Below, one piece after another: positions 23,811-37,000 of a DNA stretch of 64,000 nt. Positions within the stretch are counted from its first letter, which is position 1. Each line of letters begins with the position of its first letter. A program made the position numbers and the translations under genes. The notes under the pieces are model-generated. The model had not been told where the DNA came from, did not search any database, and saw only the letters and a list, made by a program, of their open reading frames with translations. Source of the DNA: Arenicola marina (taxonomy: Eukaryota > Annelida > Polychaeta > Arenicolidae); assembly GCA_964019135.1 (NCBI GenBank), contig OZ025249.1:3534001-3598000 (forward strand). Direction: 5' to 3'.

Positions 23811-23890
23811 AGTGGGTCAAGGAACCTCCAATGACAGACGATGAACAATGAACGAATAAAACACATATGCCCCAGATCAGGTGTCTGGCA
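23811..23890 (-). mobile_element. SINE family B tail fragment
   Basis: GGGTCAAGGAACCTCC ... ATGCCCCAGATCAGGTG matches the non-tRNA part of the SINE at 63469-63656 in the same orientation. It is older, judging by mismatches, and has no tRNA-like head. Confidence 0.6.
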
Positions 23891-24481
23891 CCAGATTCAA
23901 AATACAGGACTAAGTTTACTCACTTAATCACCCTTTGCATACTTAATTACCATAACAACATTCAACAAATATGTTATCACAGGGCCATTCACAATTTTAA
24001 TTGTGCCTACCCTCAATATAAGCTGATGTAAACTACCTATCATATGTGTATTTCTTATGCCAGCACTTTATTCCATAAATGTCACATTGTTTAACTACTC
24101 TGATATAGGCCTATAGTAGCCCCAAAGTTGTGGCGTTGTTACTGAGAACAGTTATCAGGCAGGGACCAACGTATGACTGGACACCTGTTAAAACAGGCAT
24201 GTAACTGGACTAAAGCCTATAGAATTTCAGCCAGTGACCATCTAGCTGTGTAGTTAATACAAAATACAAACTGGCAAATTCTGCTGTATCTATAGTCAGT
24301 AGATCTGCCACCTTATTTTTCAATGTTATAGGAAGTAATTTATTGCCAGGCCTAAAATCAGCCAAAACACTTTGTGTTTGCTGTACATAATGCTAAATGC
24401 TACCTAATCCTGCAGCAAGCTGCTGTGGCTACTGCCAACCGTTATTTTCAACGACTAGACCCAGATAGGTTGTGTGCTGTA

Positions 24482-24548
24482 TATTCAGGACCATTTAACC
24501 AAGTTTGGTCATATCATGTCAATGGTAGAAAGAAGAGAGAGTGGAGCC
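24482..24548 (-). mobile_element. SINE family A fragment (diverged)
   Basis: TATTCAGGACCATTTAACCA, then TTTGGTCATATCATGTCAAT and GAGAGTGGAGCC align with the copies at 15131 and 7100, with more substitutions. Confidence 0.5.
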
Positions 24549-26149
24549 TAGCCCTGATACATGGCTCTCATACGTGCTGATACATGGCTCTCATATGTGC
24601 TGGTACCTGACTCACAAGAGAGCCATTAAGTACAACCCATATGAGATTAGGAATTGATGGGGGTGTCTGTGCATTGTGTAGCTATTCGCCATTATCAGTA
24701 AATTGCCTACCATCGAAAGGGATGAGAAGTAATTCCACATGTGTTAAACTATTCTTTCGTTGCCTCATATTCAATGTTTGCCTTGTGTAAATGCACTAAA
24801 TAGCATAAAGTTTGCTGCACCATTTAGACAATCTCGTGACAAAAATTAAACCAAAATGGCATAGGGAGTGTCCAAGAAAATATTGTGTTGTTATTGCAGA
24901 TAGCACTTTTTAAAAGGTGTACCGCAAATACAAGACCATGAAAGAAAAGTTCAAAACTTGTGGAATTACTTTTTACTTTAGATGGCAGACGATAAATTGA
25001 TAAGGGTAAAAAGCTCAACGATGCACTCACACCCCTACCAATTCCTGGTCTCATGTGGGTCGCACATCATGGCTCTCTAGCGTGTCGGGTGCCAGTGGGT
25101 ATGAGCAGCCATGTATCAGAGCTAAGTGGACTGATGTCCCTGGGGGTAACCACCTACTCTTTGCAGACCTATAATATTGGAGCAGACAGCTTTACATCCT
25201 GGGTGCATGCTAGCCATACGCCACATTGCCAATGGTGAAAGCAAACTGTATGTGGCGCAAGATTGGCCCACACATCTCATCACAGTAGCTGTCGTTGGCA
25301 CGAACAAACCCAATGCTGAACATATGCCGTACATTTCCAAAGTGATATTTCAGTCATACTTATAGTGTTTTCTGGATAATTAATTTTTGGTTATTTTGGT
25401 TGTTTCCACACGGATTGAACAAGCATTTTTGCGCCATGGCGGTTGGCCACGACACAGTAAAGCTAAATCTTTGTCCACATGTTGAAAAAATGCTTGTACT
25501 ATTCTTCAAACTGTCCCAATTTTATCTGCAAACCCCTAAAATAATCTTACTAATCATGATGCATCTATATGAATTGCTTATTTTGCGATACCTAACGTAT
25601 TTATATATATTGTCGTCTAACTGGAAGTCGTCCAACTGGAAGTACCAAAAACTAAAAAACTTGAAATAAGTTCTAATTTATTACATTTAGTGGTTTTTAA
25701 TAAAAACCATTCAACATGAACAATGAAGTGATCCGCTACTGCCTGTGATTCGTTACTGCCCGACAAGCTGTATATGTGGCTAAAAGAAGTTAACAGTATT
25801 TAGCCACAGTAGCTAATTAAAATGAATTGCTAGACCTCTATGGAACCAGAAGCTACCCTATTATGCTGTTATTAATCAAAACGTTCATGTAGGAGAGCTG
25901 AAATCACATGGGACTCCTAGCTAATTAGCGAACATGGGAAATTAAGGGGTCGAAAATCATGGGCAGGAAAAAATCAAATCAAAAATAGGCCTAGGTGGCA
26001 GATATTAAATATGGGGACCATGGCATAGGTTTGAGATGGAAATATGGTGTGATCTGTTTGTCAGTGACATTTTGCTTGGTACTTGTGCACAGTGTAAGTG
26101 CCGAATGGGGTGGTGGCCGGAGAGGTAAATGCTTTACCATGTCCATGCC

Positions 26150-26252
26150 TAGCCCTGTTCATGGCTGTGAATGCGGGAAAAATCTGACAGGCCTCCGGCC
26201 CGCCTCCTTGCGAGCGGACAAGCCTGGAGGCTGGAGGCCATAAACAGGGCTA
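26150..26252. repeat. Inverted repeat, 16-bp arms
   Basis: TAGCCCTGTTCATGGC at 26150-26165 pairs with GCCATAAACAGGGCTA at 26237-26252 (one mismatch), around a ~70-nt GC-rich loop that also contains GCCTCC/GGAGGC pairings. Possible relic of a small foldback element. Confidence 0.6.
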
Positions 26253-27069
26253 GTCCATGGATCATGCCTACCATCGACACGACGTCGACGGACCCTTCCA
26301 CTACAGACACGACGACTTAGGAGTCTTATCGCTAGCTTTGCCCTTTTGTAAGTTTGGAGTAGCATTTCGTCTGCACATATACCCACTTACCAAAACCCCC
26401 AATGTCAATGAAACTCTTACATTTTGTTATACAAGCACCCTTCGATATACCAGACAAGAAGAAACCGAAAACATTTTTTCAGCCACCAGCCAAAACAAGG
26501 TTTAGCCGTTGCTGTCACATGACCAAAAACGTACTGCTGATTGGACAGTAAGCTAACGTCACATGATCAAAACATGGCGCCGATGTAAATAGAAGCACGT
26601 GGCACAAAAGGCAGTATTTGTGAGGTTTTAATATAGCAGAAATGTCCGTTTGCACAATTTGTGACCCATCGATCAGGTCTAAGATCATTAAGTCAACAAC
26701 CTCCTCCCCCCGATCACAGATGGATCACGATCAGGGCAACGATCGTTTGGTCAGCAACGCACACATGCCGTGATCAGTCGGGGCCACACCCCATTCATTC
26801 AGTCTGGTCAGTCAGTGCAGACATTTAGGTCTATGGTCAGTGCCACGATCCCCAAATCATTTGGCATGTAGACAGAAACCCCTATTCTTACTCATGTAAT
26901 AAAGAGTTTGTTCTTTCTTTTTGCTAAAAAGGTAATAATTCATAATAATAATAATGAAACATATACCATCGGCCGACAATGCCAATTAAACCCATAAAAC
27001 ACACCCAGGACTGTGAGAGACATGCTTAGGATTCCCCGGACATGGGGTAGTGTCACAGAGTAGACACTG

Positions 27070-27270
27070 TGGTAGTGTGTGGGATCGGAGTGTTTGTACC
27101 AAGATTTCCCGGAGATAGGATAGTTAGTACAGCTGCATAAAATGGATGTATGTATGTTAGTGTGTGTGCGATCGAGTGTATGCATGTACCAGGATTCCCC
27201 GGAGTTGGATAATGAGTACAGCTGTATAACTTAGATAAATCTATTATGCTAGTGTGTGCGATCGAGTGTA
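27070..27270. repeat. ~85-bp imperfect tandem repeat
   Basis: Two to three diverged units containing GTGTGCGATCGAGTGTATG, CCAGGATTCCCCGGAG and GAGTACAGCTGTATAA, downstream of the PLGRKT 3' end. Confidence 0.6.
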
Positions 27271-27316
27271 TGTGTCCCACAACAACGAATCACAAGAACA
27301 TGTAATTTACAATACT

Positions 27317-27322
27317 TTTATT
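27317..27322 (-). promoter_or_regulatory. Candidate PLGRKT polyadenylation signal
   Basis: AATAAA on the minus strand, about 695 nt past the PLGRKT stop. The stretch 27323-28016 would be its 3' UTR; I see no other feature in it. Confidence 0.45.
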
Positions 27323-28016
27323 CACAACACCACACATATAACAAATTCTCGCAAAATTGAAATGCTTCACACAAACACTACTTTACTTTAATATATTATA
27401 TAAGTCCGTTAACAATAATATATCATTTCATTGGACATAATTAATTCATAATCAATCGCATATTGATTGAACGGTCATGCCCCTAGTTCGAGCAACACGA
27501 ATGATCACTATTTATCCTGAATACACTTCACATAGCAAATATACATGTGGTTCGCAAATGTGTCATAACATGAGATAAGAGAATCCATTGCAAGCATTGT
27601 GATAAGATGGCCCAGCCACCATTAGTCACTGTCAACCGTCACTAAACTGTCAGGTGTAATAATATAGGTAGGTTCTGGGAAGTGACTAGTCAGCACCATA
27701 CACGTTGGTCACACACGCTGGGACCAGGTCCAAAAATTGATTGTAACAACCGTCAACGTCTTAAAAGTGGAAACTACTAAAAGTGTTATCATTCACCTCA
27801 CAGCGTGATACCCGTTGCGTCCTGTGGTTAAATGCATATGCTACACCAACGATGGTTTAATTTTCAGTCTGTTTTGCAAGTTACTAGGACAGAAAGTCAA
27901 GCTCGCGTCAGACAACAGTGCTGTAGCTCCAACTTGATATCATGATAAGGACTAAACCCTCTCAGAACGAAGTCTATGCACCTGTGTCACAGCCACACCA
28001 AGCCCTGTACGCTAGC

Positions 28017-31000
28017 CTAGCTAGACTTCGCTTGATTCCTTCTCTCATCTAATAGTTGCATGGTTGGCATCCCCGTCGGCAAGTCCAGTAGTGCGTTCTC
28101 TTCCCTCAGGATCTTCTCCGCATCATCTGAATCACACAAACAACGCCAGCTTACAGAACACCATTATAACGTGAGGATTACGTCTATATATATCAGACAT
28201 GGAGTAATCATAATGAGTAATCGTAATCGATTTTAATCGATTACATTTTCCAAGTAATCGTAATCGATTGTAATCGATTACATTTTCCAAGTAATCGTAA
28301 TCGATTGTAATCGATTACATTTTCCAAGTAATCGTAAACGATAACATCGGTTTTAAAGGCAATCATGATTACTTGTGATGATTACTTTACAATTTTCACT
28401 CGGGCTGTTTTAGTCTCCAAACTGAGCTTCACACCTTCTATGTCGCCAGTATCATAAATGAAAACTGGCCACTGCAGTCCTACTGTAGAGACGCCTCCCT
28501 CACAACCACCCCCCTACCCTTCCGATTCTTCCAGCCCCATGCGCGACATAACCAGTCATAACAATAAAGCTGGCTGGGTAACCGAAAGTGGACACGCTTC
28601 TAATTCCATACTAATCTTGTTTGCATTGGATAACTAGGGATGATCCAGAGCCACCTGTGTTATGGGGAGTGGGTGGGTGGGGCTGATGGAATGAGGGTAG
28701 ATGCTTGTGTTATTATTCTCTGTATTGATGGATTGGAAGATGTGTTGTTATAAAACGAACTTGACTGGGTTCAGTACTGGGGCGGCAACGTATGGTATGG
28801 ATATCCCCGTGTTCTATAGCATTGTGGTTTCCTGTATTACCTGCCATCTTACATAGAGGCCATAAGTTCTGTTACCCACCACACCTCCTTCTCAGAAAGA
28901 CGAGAGTAAATGCAGCGGATTTGTATCAAACATATATCATTTGTGTTTTTTTACATTAAACTTACTATTTAATAGAACTCATATACTAACCTTTATACTT
29001 ACGCCTTGATTAACTTACAATCTTCAGAATAATTACGATCGAGGGTTATTCTTGACAAATAACTACCATAAGTTGTAACCTCATTAAGTGCCATCAAAAA
29101 ATGCTCCCGTCGGGAATTTAACGTACATCCCTATTATCAAAACATCTACCGCTCTCCCAGCCAAGCTGCCCAGTCTTCATACTACCTGCTGGTATTTTAA
29201 TCACCTGCTTCTGAACTAGTTTCCGCCAAATATGTGTGGCCCTGCTCTTCCAATGTTCACTGTTTGTTAAAATAGCTACTTAATAGTCTAGTTCAGAGCT
29301 CATTTATTAAAAACATAATCGTAATCATGATTGTAATCATGATTACTTTCAATGTCATCGTAATCGATTACTTTCATATTTCCTGTAATCGTAATCATAA
29401 AGTTTCCAACTAATCGTAATCGATTACATTTACAATGTAATCACCCCATGCCTGATGTTGTGTTGTCGTAGGGCATTCAACAATAAAGTTGTTGTCGTGG
29501 AGCAGCCCACAATAAGGGTATTGTCGTAGGGAAGTCCGTAATAAGGGTGTTGTCGTAGGGCAGTCCGCAATAAGGGTGTTGTCGTAGGGCAGTCCGCAAT
29601 AAAGGTGTTGTCGTGGAGCAGTCCACAATAAGGGTGTTGTCGTAGGAGTCCACAATAAGGGTGTTGTCGTAGGGCAGTCCGCAATAAGGGTGTTGTCTTA
29701 GGGCAGTCCACAATAAGGGTGTTGTCATAGGGCAGTCCACAATAAGGGTGTTGTCGTAGGGCAGTCTGCAATAATGGTGTTGTCGTAGGGCAGTCTGCAA
29801 TAAGGGTGTTGTCGTAGGGCAGTCCACAATAAGGGTGTTGTCGTAGGGCAGTCCGCAATAAGGGTGTTGTCGTAGGACAGTCCACAATAAGGGTGTTGTC
29901 GTAGGGCAGTCCACAATAAGGGTGTTGTCGTAGGGCAGTCCGCAATAAGGGTGTTGTCGTATGACAGTCCGCAATAAGGGTGTTGTCGTAGGGCAGTCCG
30001 CAACAAGGGTGTTGTCGTAGGACAGTCCGCAATAAGGGTGTTGTCTTAGGGCAGTCCACAATAAGGGTGTTGTCGTAGGACAGTCCGTAATAAGGGTGTT
30101 GTCGTCGGGCAGTCCACAATAAGGGTGTTGTCGTAGGGCAGTCCACAATAAAGGTGTTGTCTTAGGGCAGTCCACAATAAGGGTGTTGTCGTAGGACAGT
30201 CCACAATAAGAGTGTTGTCGTAGACAGTCCACAATAAGGGTGTTGTCGTAGGACAGTCCACAATAAGGGTGTTGTCATAGGGCACTCCGCAATAAGGGTG
30301 TTGTCGTAGGGCAGTCCGCAATAAGGGTGTTGTCGTAGGGCAGTCCACAATAAGGGTGTTGTAGTAGGACAGTCCACAATAAGGGTGTTGTCGTAGGACA
30401 GTCCGCAATAAGGGTGTTGTCTTAGGGCAGTCCACAATAAGGGTGTTGTCGTAGGGCAGTCCGCAATAAGGGTGTTGTCGTAGGGCAGTCCGCAATAAGG
30501 GTGTTGTCTTAGGGCAGTCCGCAATAAGGGTGTTGTCGTAGGGCAGTCCACAATAAGGGTGTTGTCGTAGGGCAGTCCACAATAAGGGTGTTGTCGTAGG
30601 GCAGTCCACAATAAGGGTGTTGTCGTAGGGCAGTCCGCAATAAGGGTGTTGTCGTAGGGCAGTCCACAATAAGGGTGTTGTCGTAGGACAGTCCGCAATA
30701 AGGGTGTTGTTTTAAGGCAGTCCACAATAAGGGTGTTGTCGTAGGGCAGTCCGCAATAAGGGTGTTGTCGTAGGGCAGTCCGCAATAAGGGTGTTGTCGT
30801 AGGGCAGTCCGCAATAAGGGTGTTGTCCTAGGGCAGTCCACAATAAGGGTGTTGTCGTAGGACAGTCCACAATAAGGGTGTTGTCGTAGGACAGTCCGTA
30901 ATAAAGGTGTTGTCGTAGGAGTCCACAATAAGGGTGTTGTCTTAGGGCATTCCGCAATAAGGGTGTTGTCGTAGGACAGTCCACAATAAGGGTGTTGTCG

Positions 31001-34000
31001 TAGGGCAGTCCACAATAAGGGTGTTGTCTTAGGGCAGTCCACAATAAGGGTGTTGTCGTAGGGCAGTCCGCAATAAGGGTGTTGTCGTAGGGCAGTCCAC
31101 AATAAGGGTGTTGTCGTAGGGAAGTCCGCAATAAGGGTGTTGTCGTAGGACAGTCCACAATAAGGGTGTTGTCGTAGGGAAGTCCGCAATAAGGGTGTTA
31201 TCGTAGGGCAGTCCGCAATAAGGGTGTTGTCGTAGGGCAGTCCACAATAAGGGTGTTGTCTTAGGGCAGTCCACAATAAGGGTGTTGTCGTAGGACAGTC
31301 CACAATAAGGGTGTTGTCGTAGGGCAGTCCACAATAAGGGCGTTGTCGTAGGGCAGTCCACAATAAGGGTGTTGTCGTAGGGCAGTCCGCAATAAGGGTG
31401 TTGTCGTAGGGCAGTCCGCAATAAGGGTGTTGTCGTAGGGCAGTCCGCAATAAGGGTGTTATCGTAGGGCAGTCCGCAATAAGGGTGTTGTCGTAGGGCA
31501 GTCCACAATAAGGGTGTTGTCTTAGGGCAGTCCACAATAAGGGTGTTGTCGTAGGACAGTCCGTAATAAGGGTGTTGTCGTAGGAGTCCACAATAAGGGT
31601 GTTGTCGTAGGGCAGTCCGCAATAAGGGTGTTGTCTTAGGGCAGTCCACAATAAGGGTGTTGTCGTAGGGCAGTCCACAATAAGGGTGTTGTCGTAGGGC
31701 AGTCTGCAATAAGGGTGTTGTCGTAGGGCAGTCCGCAATAAGGGTGTTGTCGTAGGACAGTCCACAATAAGGGTGTTGTCGTAGGGCAGTCTGCAATAAG
31801 GGTGTTGTCGTAGGACAGTCCGCAATAAGGGTGTTGTCGTAGGGCAGTCCGCAATAAGGGTGTTGTCGTAGGGCAGTCCACAATAAGGGTGTTGTCGTAG
31901 GGCAGTCCACAATAAGGGTGTTGTCGTAGGGCAGTCCGCAATAAGGGTGTTGTCTTAGGGCAGTCCACAATAAGGGTGTTGTCGTAGGGCAGTCCGTAAT
32001 AAGGGTGTTGTCTTAGGGCAGTCCACAATAAGGGTGTTGTCGTAGGGCAGTCCACAATAAGGGTGTTGTCGTAGGGCAGTCCGCAATAAGGGTGTTGTCT
32101 TAGGGCAGTCCACAATAAGGGTGTTGTCGTAGGACAGTCCGCAATAAGGGTGTTGTCGTAGGGCAGTCCGCAATAAGGGTGTTGTCGTAGGACAGTCCAC
32201 AATAAGGGTGTTGTCGTAGGGCAGTCTGCAATAAGGGTGTTGTCGTAGGACAGTCCACAATAAGGGTGTTGTCGTAGGACAGTCCGCAATAAGGGTGTTG
32301 TCGTAGGGCAGTCCACAATAAGGGTGTTGTCGTAGAGCAGTCCGCAATAAGGGTGTTGTCGTAGGGCAGTCTGCAATAAGGGTGTTGTCGTAGGGCAGTC
32401 CATAATAAGGGTGTTGTCGTAGGGCAGTCCACAATAAGGGTGTTGTCGTAAGGCAGTCCGTAATAAGGGTGTTGTCGTAGGGCAGTCCGCAATAAGGGTG
32501 TTGTCGTAGGACAGTCCGCAATAAGGGTGTTGTCGTAGGGCAGTCCGCAATAAGGGTGTTGTCGTAGGGCAGTCCGCAATAAGGGTGTTGTCGTAGGGCA
32601 GTCCGCAATAAGGGTGTTGTCGTAGGACAGTCCGCAACAAGGGTGTTGTCGTAGGGCAGTCCACAATAAGGGTGTTGTCATAGGGCAGTCGGCAATAAGG
32701 GTGTTGTCGTAGGGCAGTCCGCAATAAGGGTGTTGTCGTAGGGCAGTCCGCAATAAGGGTGTTGTCGTAGGGCAGTCCACAACAAGGGTGTTGTCGTAAG
32801 GCAGTCCGCAATAAGGGTGTTGTCATAGGGCAATCTGCAATAAGGGTGTTGTCGTAGGGCAGTCCGCAATAAGGGTGTTGTCGTAGGACAGTCCGCAATA
32901 AGGGGAGCTGTCGTAGGGCAGTCCGCAATAAGGGTGTTGTCGTAGGGCAGTCCACAATAAGGGTGTTGTCGTAGGGCAGTCCGCAATAAGGGTGTTGTCG
33001 TAGGGCAGTCCGCAATAAGGGTGTTGTCGTAGGGCAGTCCACAACAAGGGTGTTGTCGTAGGGCAGTCCGCAATAAGGGTGTTGTCATAGGGCAATCTGC
33101 AATAAGGGTGTTGTCGTAGGGCAGTCCGCAATAAGGGTGTTGTCGTAGGACAGTCCGCAATAAGGGTGTTGTCATAGGGCAGTCGGCAATAAGGGTGCTG
33201 TCGTAGGGCAGTCCGCAATAAGGGTGTTGTCGTAGGGCAGTCCACAATAAGGGTGTTGTCATAGGGCAGTCCGCAATAAGGGTGTTGTCGTAGGGCAGTC
33301 CACAATAAGGGTGTTGGCGTAGGGCAGTCCGCAATAAGGGTGTTGTCGTAGAGCAGTCCTCAATAAGGGTGTTGTCGTAGGGCAGTCCGCAATAAGGGTG
33401 TTGTCGTAGGGCAGTCCGCAATAAGGGTGTTGTCGTAGGGCAGTCCACAATAAGGGTGTTGTCGTAGGACAGTCCGTAATAAGGGTGTTGTCGTAGGAGT
33501 CCACAATAAGGGTGTTGTCGTAGGGCAGTCCGCAATAAGGGTGTTGTCTTAGGGCAGTCCACAATAAGGGTGTTGTCGTAGGGCAGTCCACAATAAGGGT
33601 GTTGTCGTAGGGCAGTCTGCAATAAGGGTGTTGTCGTAGGGCAGTCCGCAATAAGGGTGTTGTCGTAGGACAGTCCGCAATAAGGGTGTTGTCGTAGGGC
33701 AGTCTGCAATAAGGGTGTTGTCGTAGGACAGTCCGCAATAAGGGTGTTGTCGTAGGGCAGTCCGCAATAAGGGTGTTGTCGTAGGGCAGTCCACAATAAG
33801 GGTGTTGTCGTAGGGCAGTCCACAATAAGGGTGTTGTCGTAGGGCAGTCCGCAATAAGGGTGTTGTCTTAGGGCAGTCCACAATAAGGGTGTTGTCGTAG
33901 GGCAGTCCGTAATAAGGGTGTTGTCTTAGGGCAGTCCACAATAAGGGTGTTGTCGTAGGGCAGTCCACAATAAGGGTGTTGTCGTAGGGCAGTCCGCAAT

Positions 34001-37000
34001 AAGGGTGTTGTCTTAGGGCAGTCCACAATAAGGGTGTTGTCGTAGGACAGTCCGCAATAAGGGTGTTGTCGTAGGGCAGTCCGCAATAAGGGTGTTGTCG
34101 TAGGACAGTCCACAATAAGGGTGTTGTCGTAGGGCAGTCTGCAATAAGGGTGTTGTCGTAGGACAGTCCACAATAAGGGTGTTGTCGTAGGACAGTCCGC
34201 AATAAGGGTGTTGTCGTAGGGCAGTCCACAATAAGGGTGTTGTCGTAGAGCAGTCCGCAATAAGGGTGTTGTCGTAGGGCAGTCTGCAATAAGGGTGTTG
34301 TCGTAGGGCAGTCCATAATAAGGGTGTTGTCGTAGGGCAGTCCACAATAAGGGTGTTGTCGTAAGGCAGTCCGTAATAAGGGTGTTGTCGTAGGGCAGTC
34401 CGCAATAAGGGTGTTGTCGTAGGACAGTCCGCAATAAGGGTGTTGTCGTAGGGCAGTCCGCAATAAGGGTGTTGTCGTAGGGCAGTCCGCAATAAGGGTG
34501 TTGTCGTAGGGCAGTCCGCAATAAGGGTGTTGTCGTAGGACAGTCCGCAACAAGGGTGTTGTCGTAGGGCAGTCCACAATAAGGGTGTTGTCATAGGGCA
34601 GTCGGCAATAAGGGTGTTGTCGTAGGGCAGTCCGCAATAAGGGTGTTGTCGTAGGGCAGTCCGCAATAAGGGTGTTGTCGTAGGGCAGTCCACAACAAGG
34701 GTGTTGTCGTAAGGCAGTCCGCAATAAGGGTGTTGTCATAGGGCAATCTGCAATAAGGGTGTTGTCGTAGGGCAGTCCGCAATAAGGGTGTTGTCGTAGG
34801 ACAGTCCGCAATAAGGGGAGCTGTCGTAGGGCAGTCCGCAATAAGGGTGTTGTCGTAGGGCAGTCCACAATAAGGGTGTTGTCGTAGGGCAGTCCGCAAT
34901 AAGGGTGTTGTCGTAGGGCAGTCCGCAATAAGGGTGTTGTCGTAGGGCAGTCCACAACAAGGGTGTTGTCGTAGGGCAGTCCGCAATAAGGGTGTTGTCA
35001 TAGGGCAATCTGCAATAAGGGTGTTGTCGTAGGGCAGTCCGCAATAAGGGTGTTGTCGTAGGACAGTCCGCAATAAGGGTGTTGTCATAGGGCAGTCGGC
35101 AATAAGGGTGCTGTCGTAGGGCAGTCCGCAATAAGGGTGTTGTCGTAGGGCAGTCCACAATAAGGGTGTTGTCATAGGGCAGTCCGCAATAAGGGTGTTG
35201 TCGTAGGGCAGTCCACAATAAGGGTGTTGTCGTAGGGCAGTCTGCAATAAGGGTGTTGTCGTAGGGCAGTCCGCAATAAGGGTGTTGTCGTATGACAGTC
35301 CGCAAGAAGGGTGTTGTCGTAGGGCAGTCCGCAATAAGGGTGTTGTCGTAGGGCAGTCCGTAATAAGGGTGTTGTCGTAGGGCAGTCCGCAATAAGGGTG
35401 TTGGCGTAGGGCAGTCCGCAATAAGGGTGTTGTCGTAGAGCAGTCCTCAATAAGGGTGTTGTCGTAGGGCAGTCCGCAATAAGGGTGTTGTCGTAGGGCA
35501 GTCCGCAATAAGGGTGTTGTCGTAGGGCAGTCCGCAATAAGGGTGTTGTCGTAGGGCAGTCCGCAATAAGGGTGTTGTCGTAGGGCAGTCCGTGATAAGG
35601 GTGTTGTCGTAGGGCAGTCCGCAATAAGGGTGTTGGCGTAGGGCAGTCCGCAATAAGGGTGTTGTCGTAGGACAGTCCACAATAAGGGTGTTGTCGTAGG
35701 GCAGTCCGCAATAAGGGTGTTGTAGTAGGACAGTCCACAATAAGGGTGTTGTCGTAGGGCAGTCCGCAATAAGGGTGTTGTAGTAGGACAGTCCACAATA
35801 AGGGTGTTGTCGTAGGGCAGTTCACAATAAGGGTGTTGTAGTAGGACAGTCCGTAATAAGGGTGTTGTCGTAGGGCAGTCCGCAATAAGGGTGTTGTCGT
35901 AGGACAGTCCACAATAAGGGTGTTGTCGTAGGGCAGTCCGTAATAAGGGTGTTGTCGTAGGGCAGTCCGTAATAAGGGTGTTGTCGTAGGGCAGTCCGTA
36001 ATAAGGGTGTTGTCGTAGGGCAGTCCACAATAAGGGTGTTGTCGTAGGGCAGTCCGCAATAAGGGTGTTGTCGTAGGGCAGTCCGTAATAAGGGTGTTGT
36101 CGTAGGCAGTCCACAATAAGGGTGTTGTCGTAGGGCAGTCCACAATAAGGGTGTTGTCGTAGGGCAGTCCGCAATAAGGGTGTTGTCTTAGGGCAGTCCA
36201 CAATAAGGGTGTTGTCGTAGGGCAGTCTGCAATAAGGGTGTTGTCGTAGGGCAGTCCGCAATAAGGGTGTTGTCGTAGGGCAGTCCGCAATAAGGGTGTT
36301 GTCGTAGGGCATTCCGCAATAAGGGTGTTGTCGCAGGGCAGTCCGCAATAAGGGTGTTGTCTTAGGGCAGTCCACAATAAGGGTGTTGTCGTAGGGCAGT
36401 CTGCAATAAGGGTGCTGTCATAGGGCAGTCCACAATAAGGGTGTTGTCGTAGGGCAGTCCACAATAAGGGTGTTGTCGTAGGGCAGTCCACAATAAGGGT
36501 GTTGTCGTAGGGCAGTCCGCAATAAGGGTGTTGTCGTAGGGCAGTCTGCAATAAGGGTGTTGTCGTAGGGCAGTCCGCAATAAGGGTGTTGTCGTAGGGC
36601 AGTCCGCAATAAGGGTGTTGTCGTAGGGCATTCCGCAATAAGGGTGTTGTCGCAGGGCAGTCCGCAATAAGGGTGTTGTCTTAGGGCAGTCCACAATAAG
36701 GGTGTTGTCGTAGGGCAGTCTGCAATAAGGGTGCTGTCATAGGGCAGTCCACAATAAGGGTGTTGTCGTAGGGCAGTCCACAATAAGGGTGTTGTCGTAG
36801 GGCAGTCCACAATAAGGGTGTTGTCGTAGGGCAGTCCGCAATAAGGGTGTTGTCGTAGGGCAGTCCGTAATAAGGGTGTTGTCGTAGGCAGTCCACAATA
36901 AGGGTGTTGTCGTAGGGCAGTCCACAATAAGGGTGTTGTCGTAGGGCAGTCCGCAATAAGGGTGTTGTCTTAGGGCAGTCCACAATAAGGGTGTTGTCGT

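Larger units (their letters stand above)
23900..26940. other. Spacer upstream of AGBL5; no gene recognised
   Basis: AT-rich sequence with no exon I can support. Around 26,500-26,600 there is a promoter-like stretch: an inverted CCAAT (CTGATTGGACAG), two TCACATGA-type E-boxes and AACATGGCGCCGATG. It could serve AGBL5, whose coding start is preceded by an apparent 5' UTR intron, but the link is inferred. A short duplication of TGATACATGGCTCTCATA lies at about 24,557-24,600. Confidence 0.35.

Noticed and set aside
28430-28490. Short minus-strand frame GLQWPVFIYDTGDIEGVKLS inside the hAT-like element
   Set aside because: Looks protein-like but is short, not recognisable as transposase, and has no partners; noted only.
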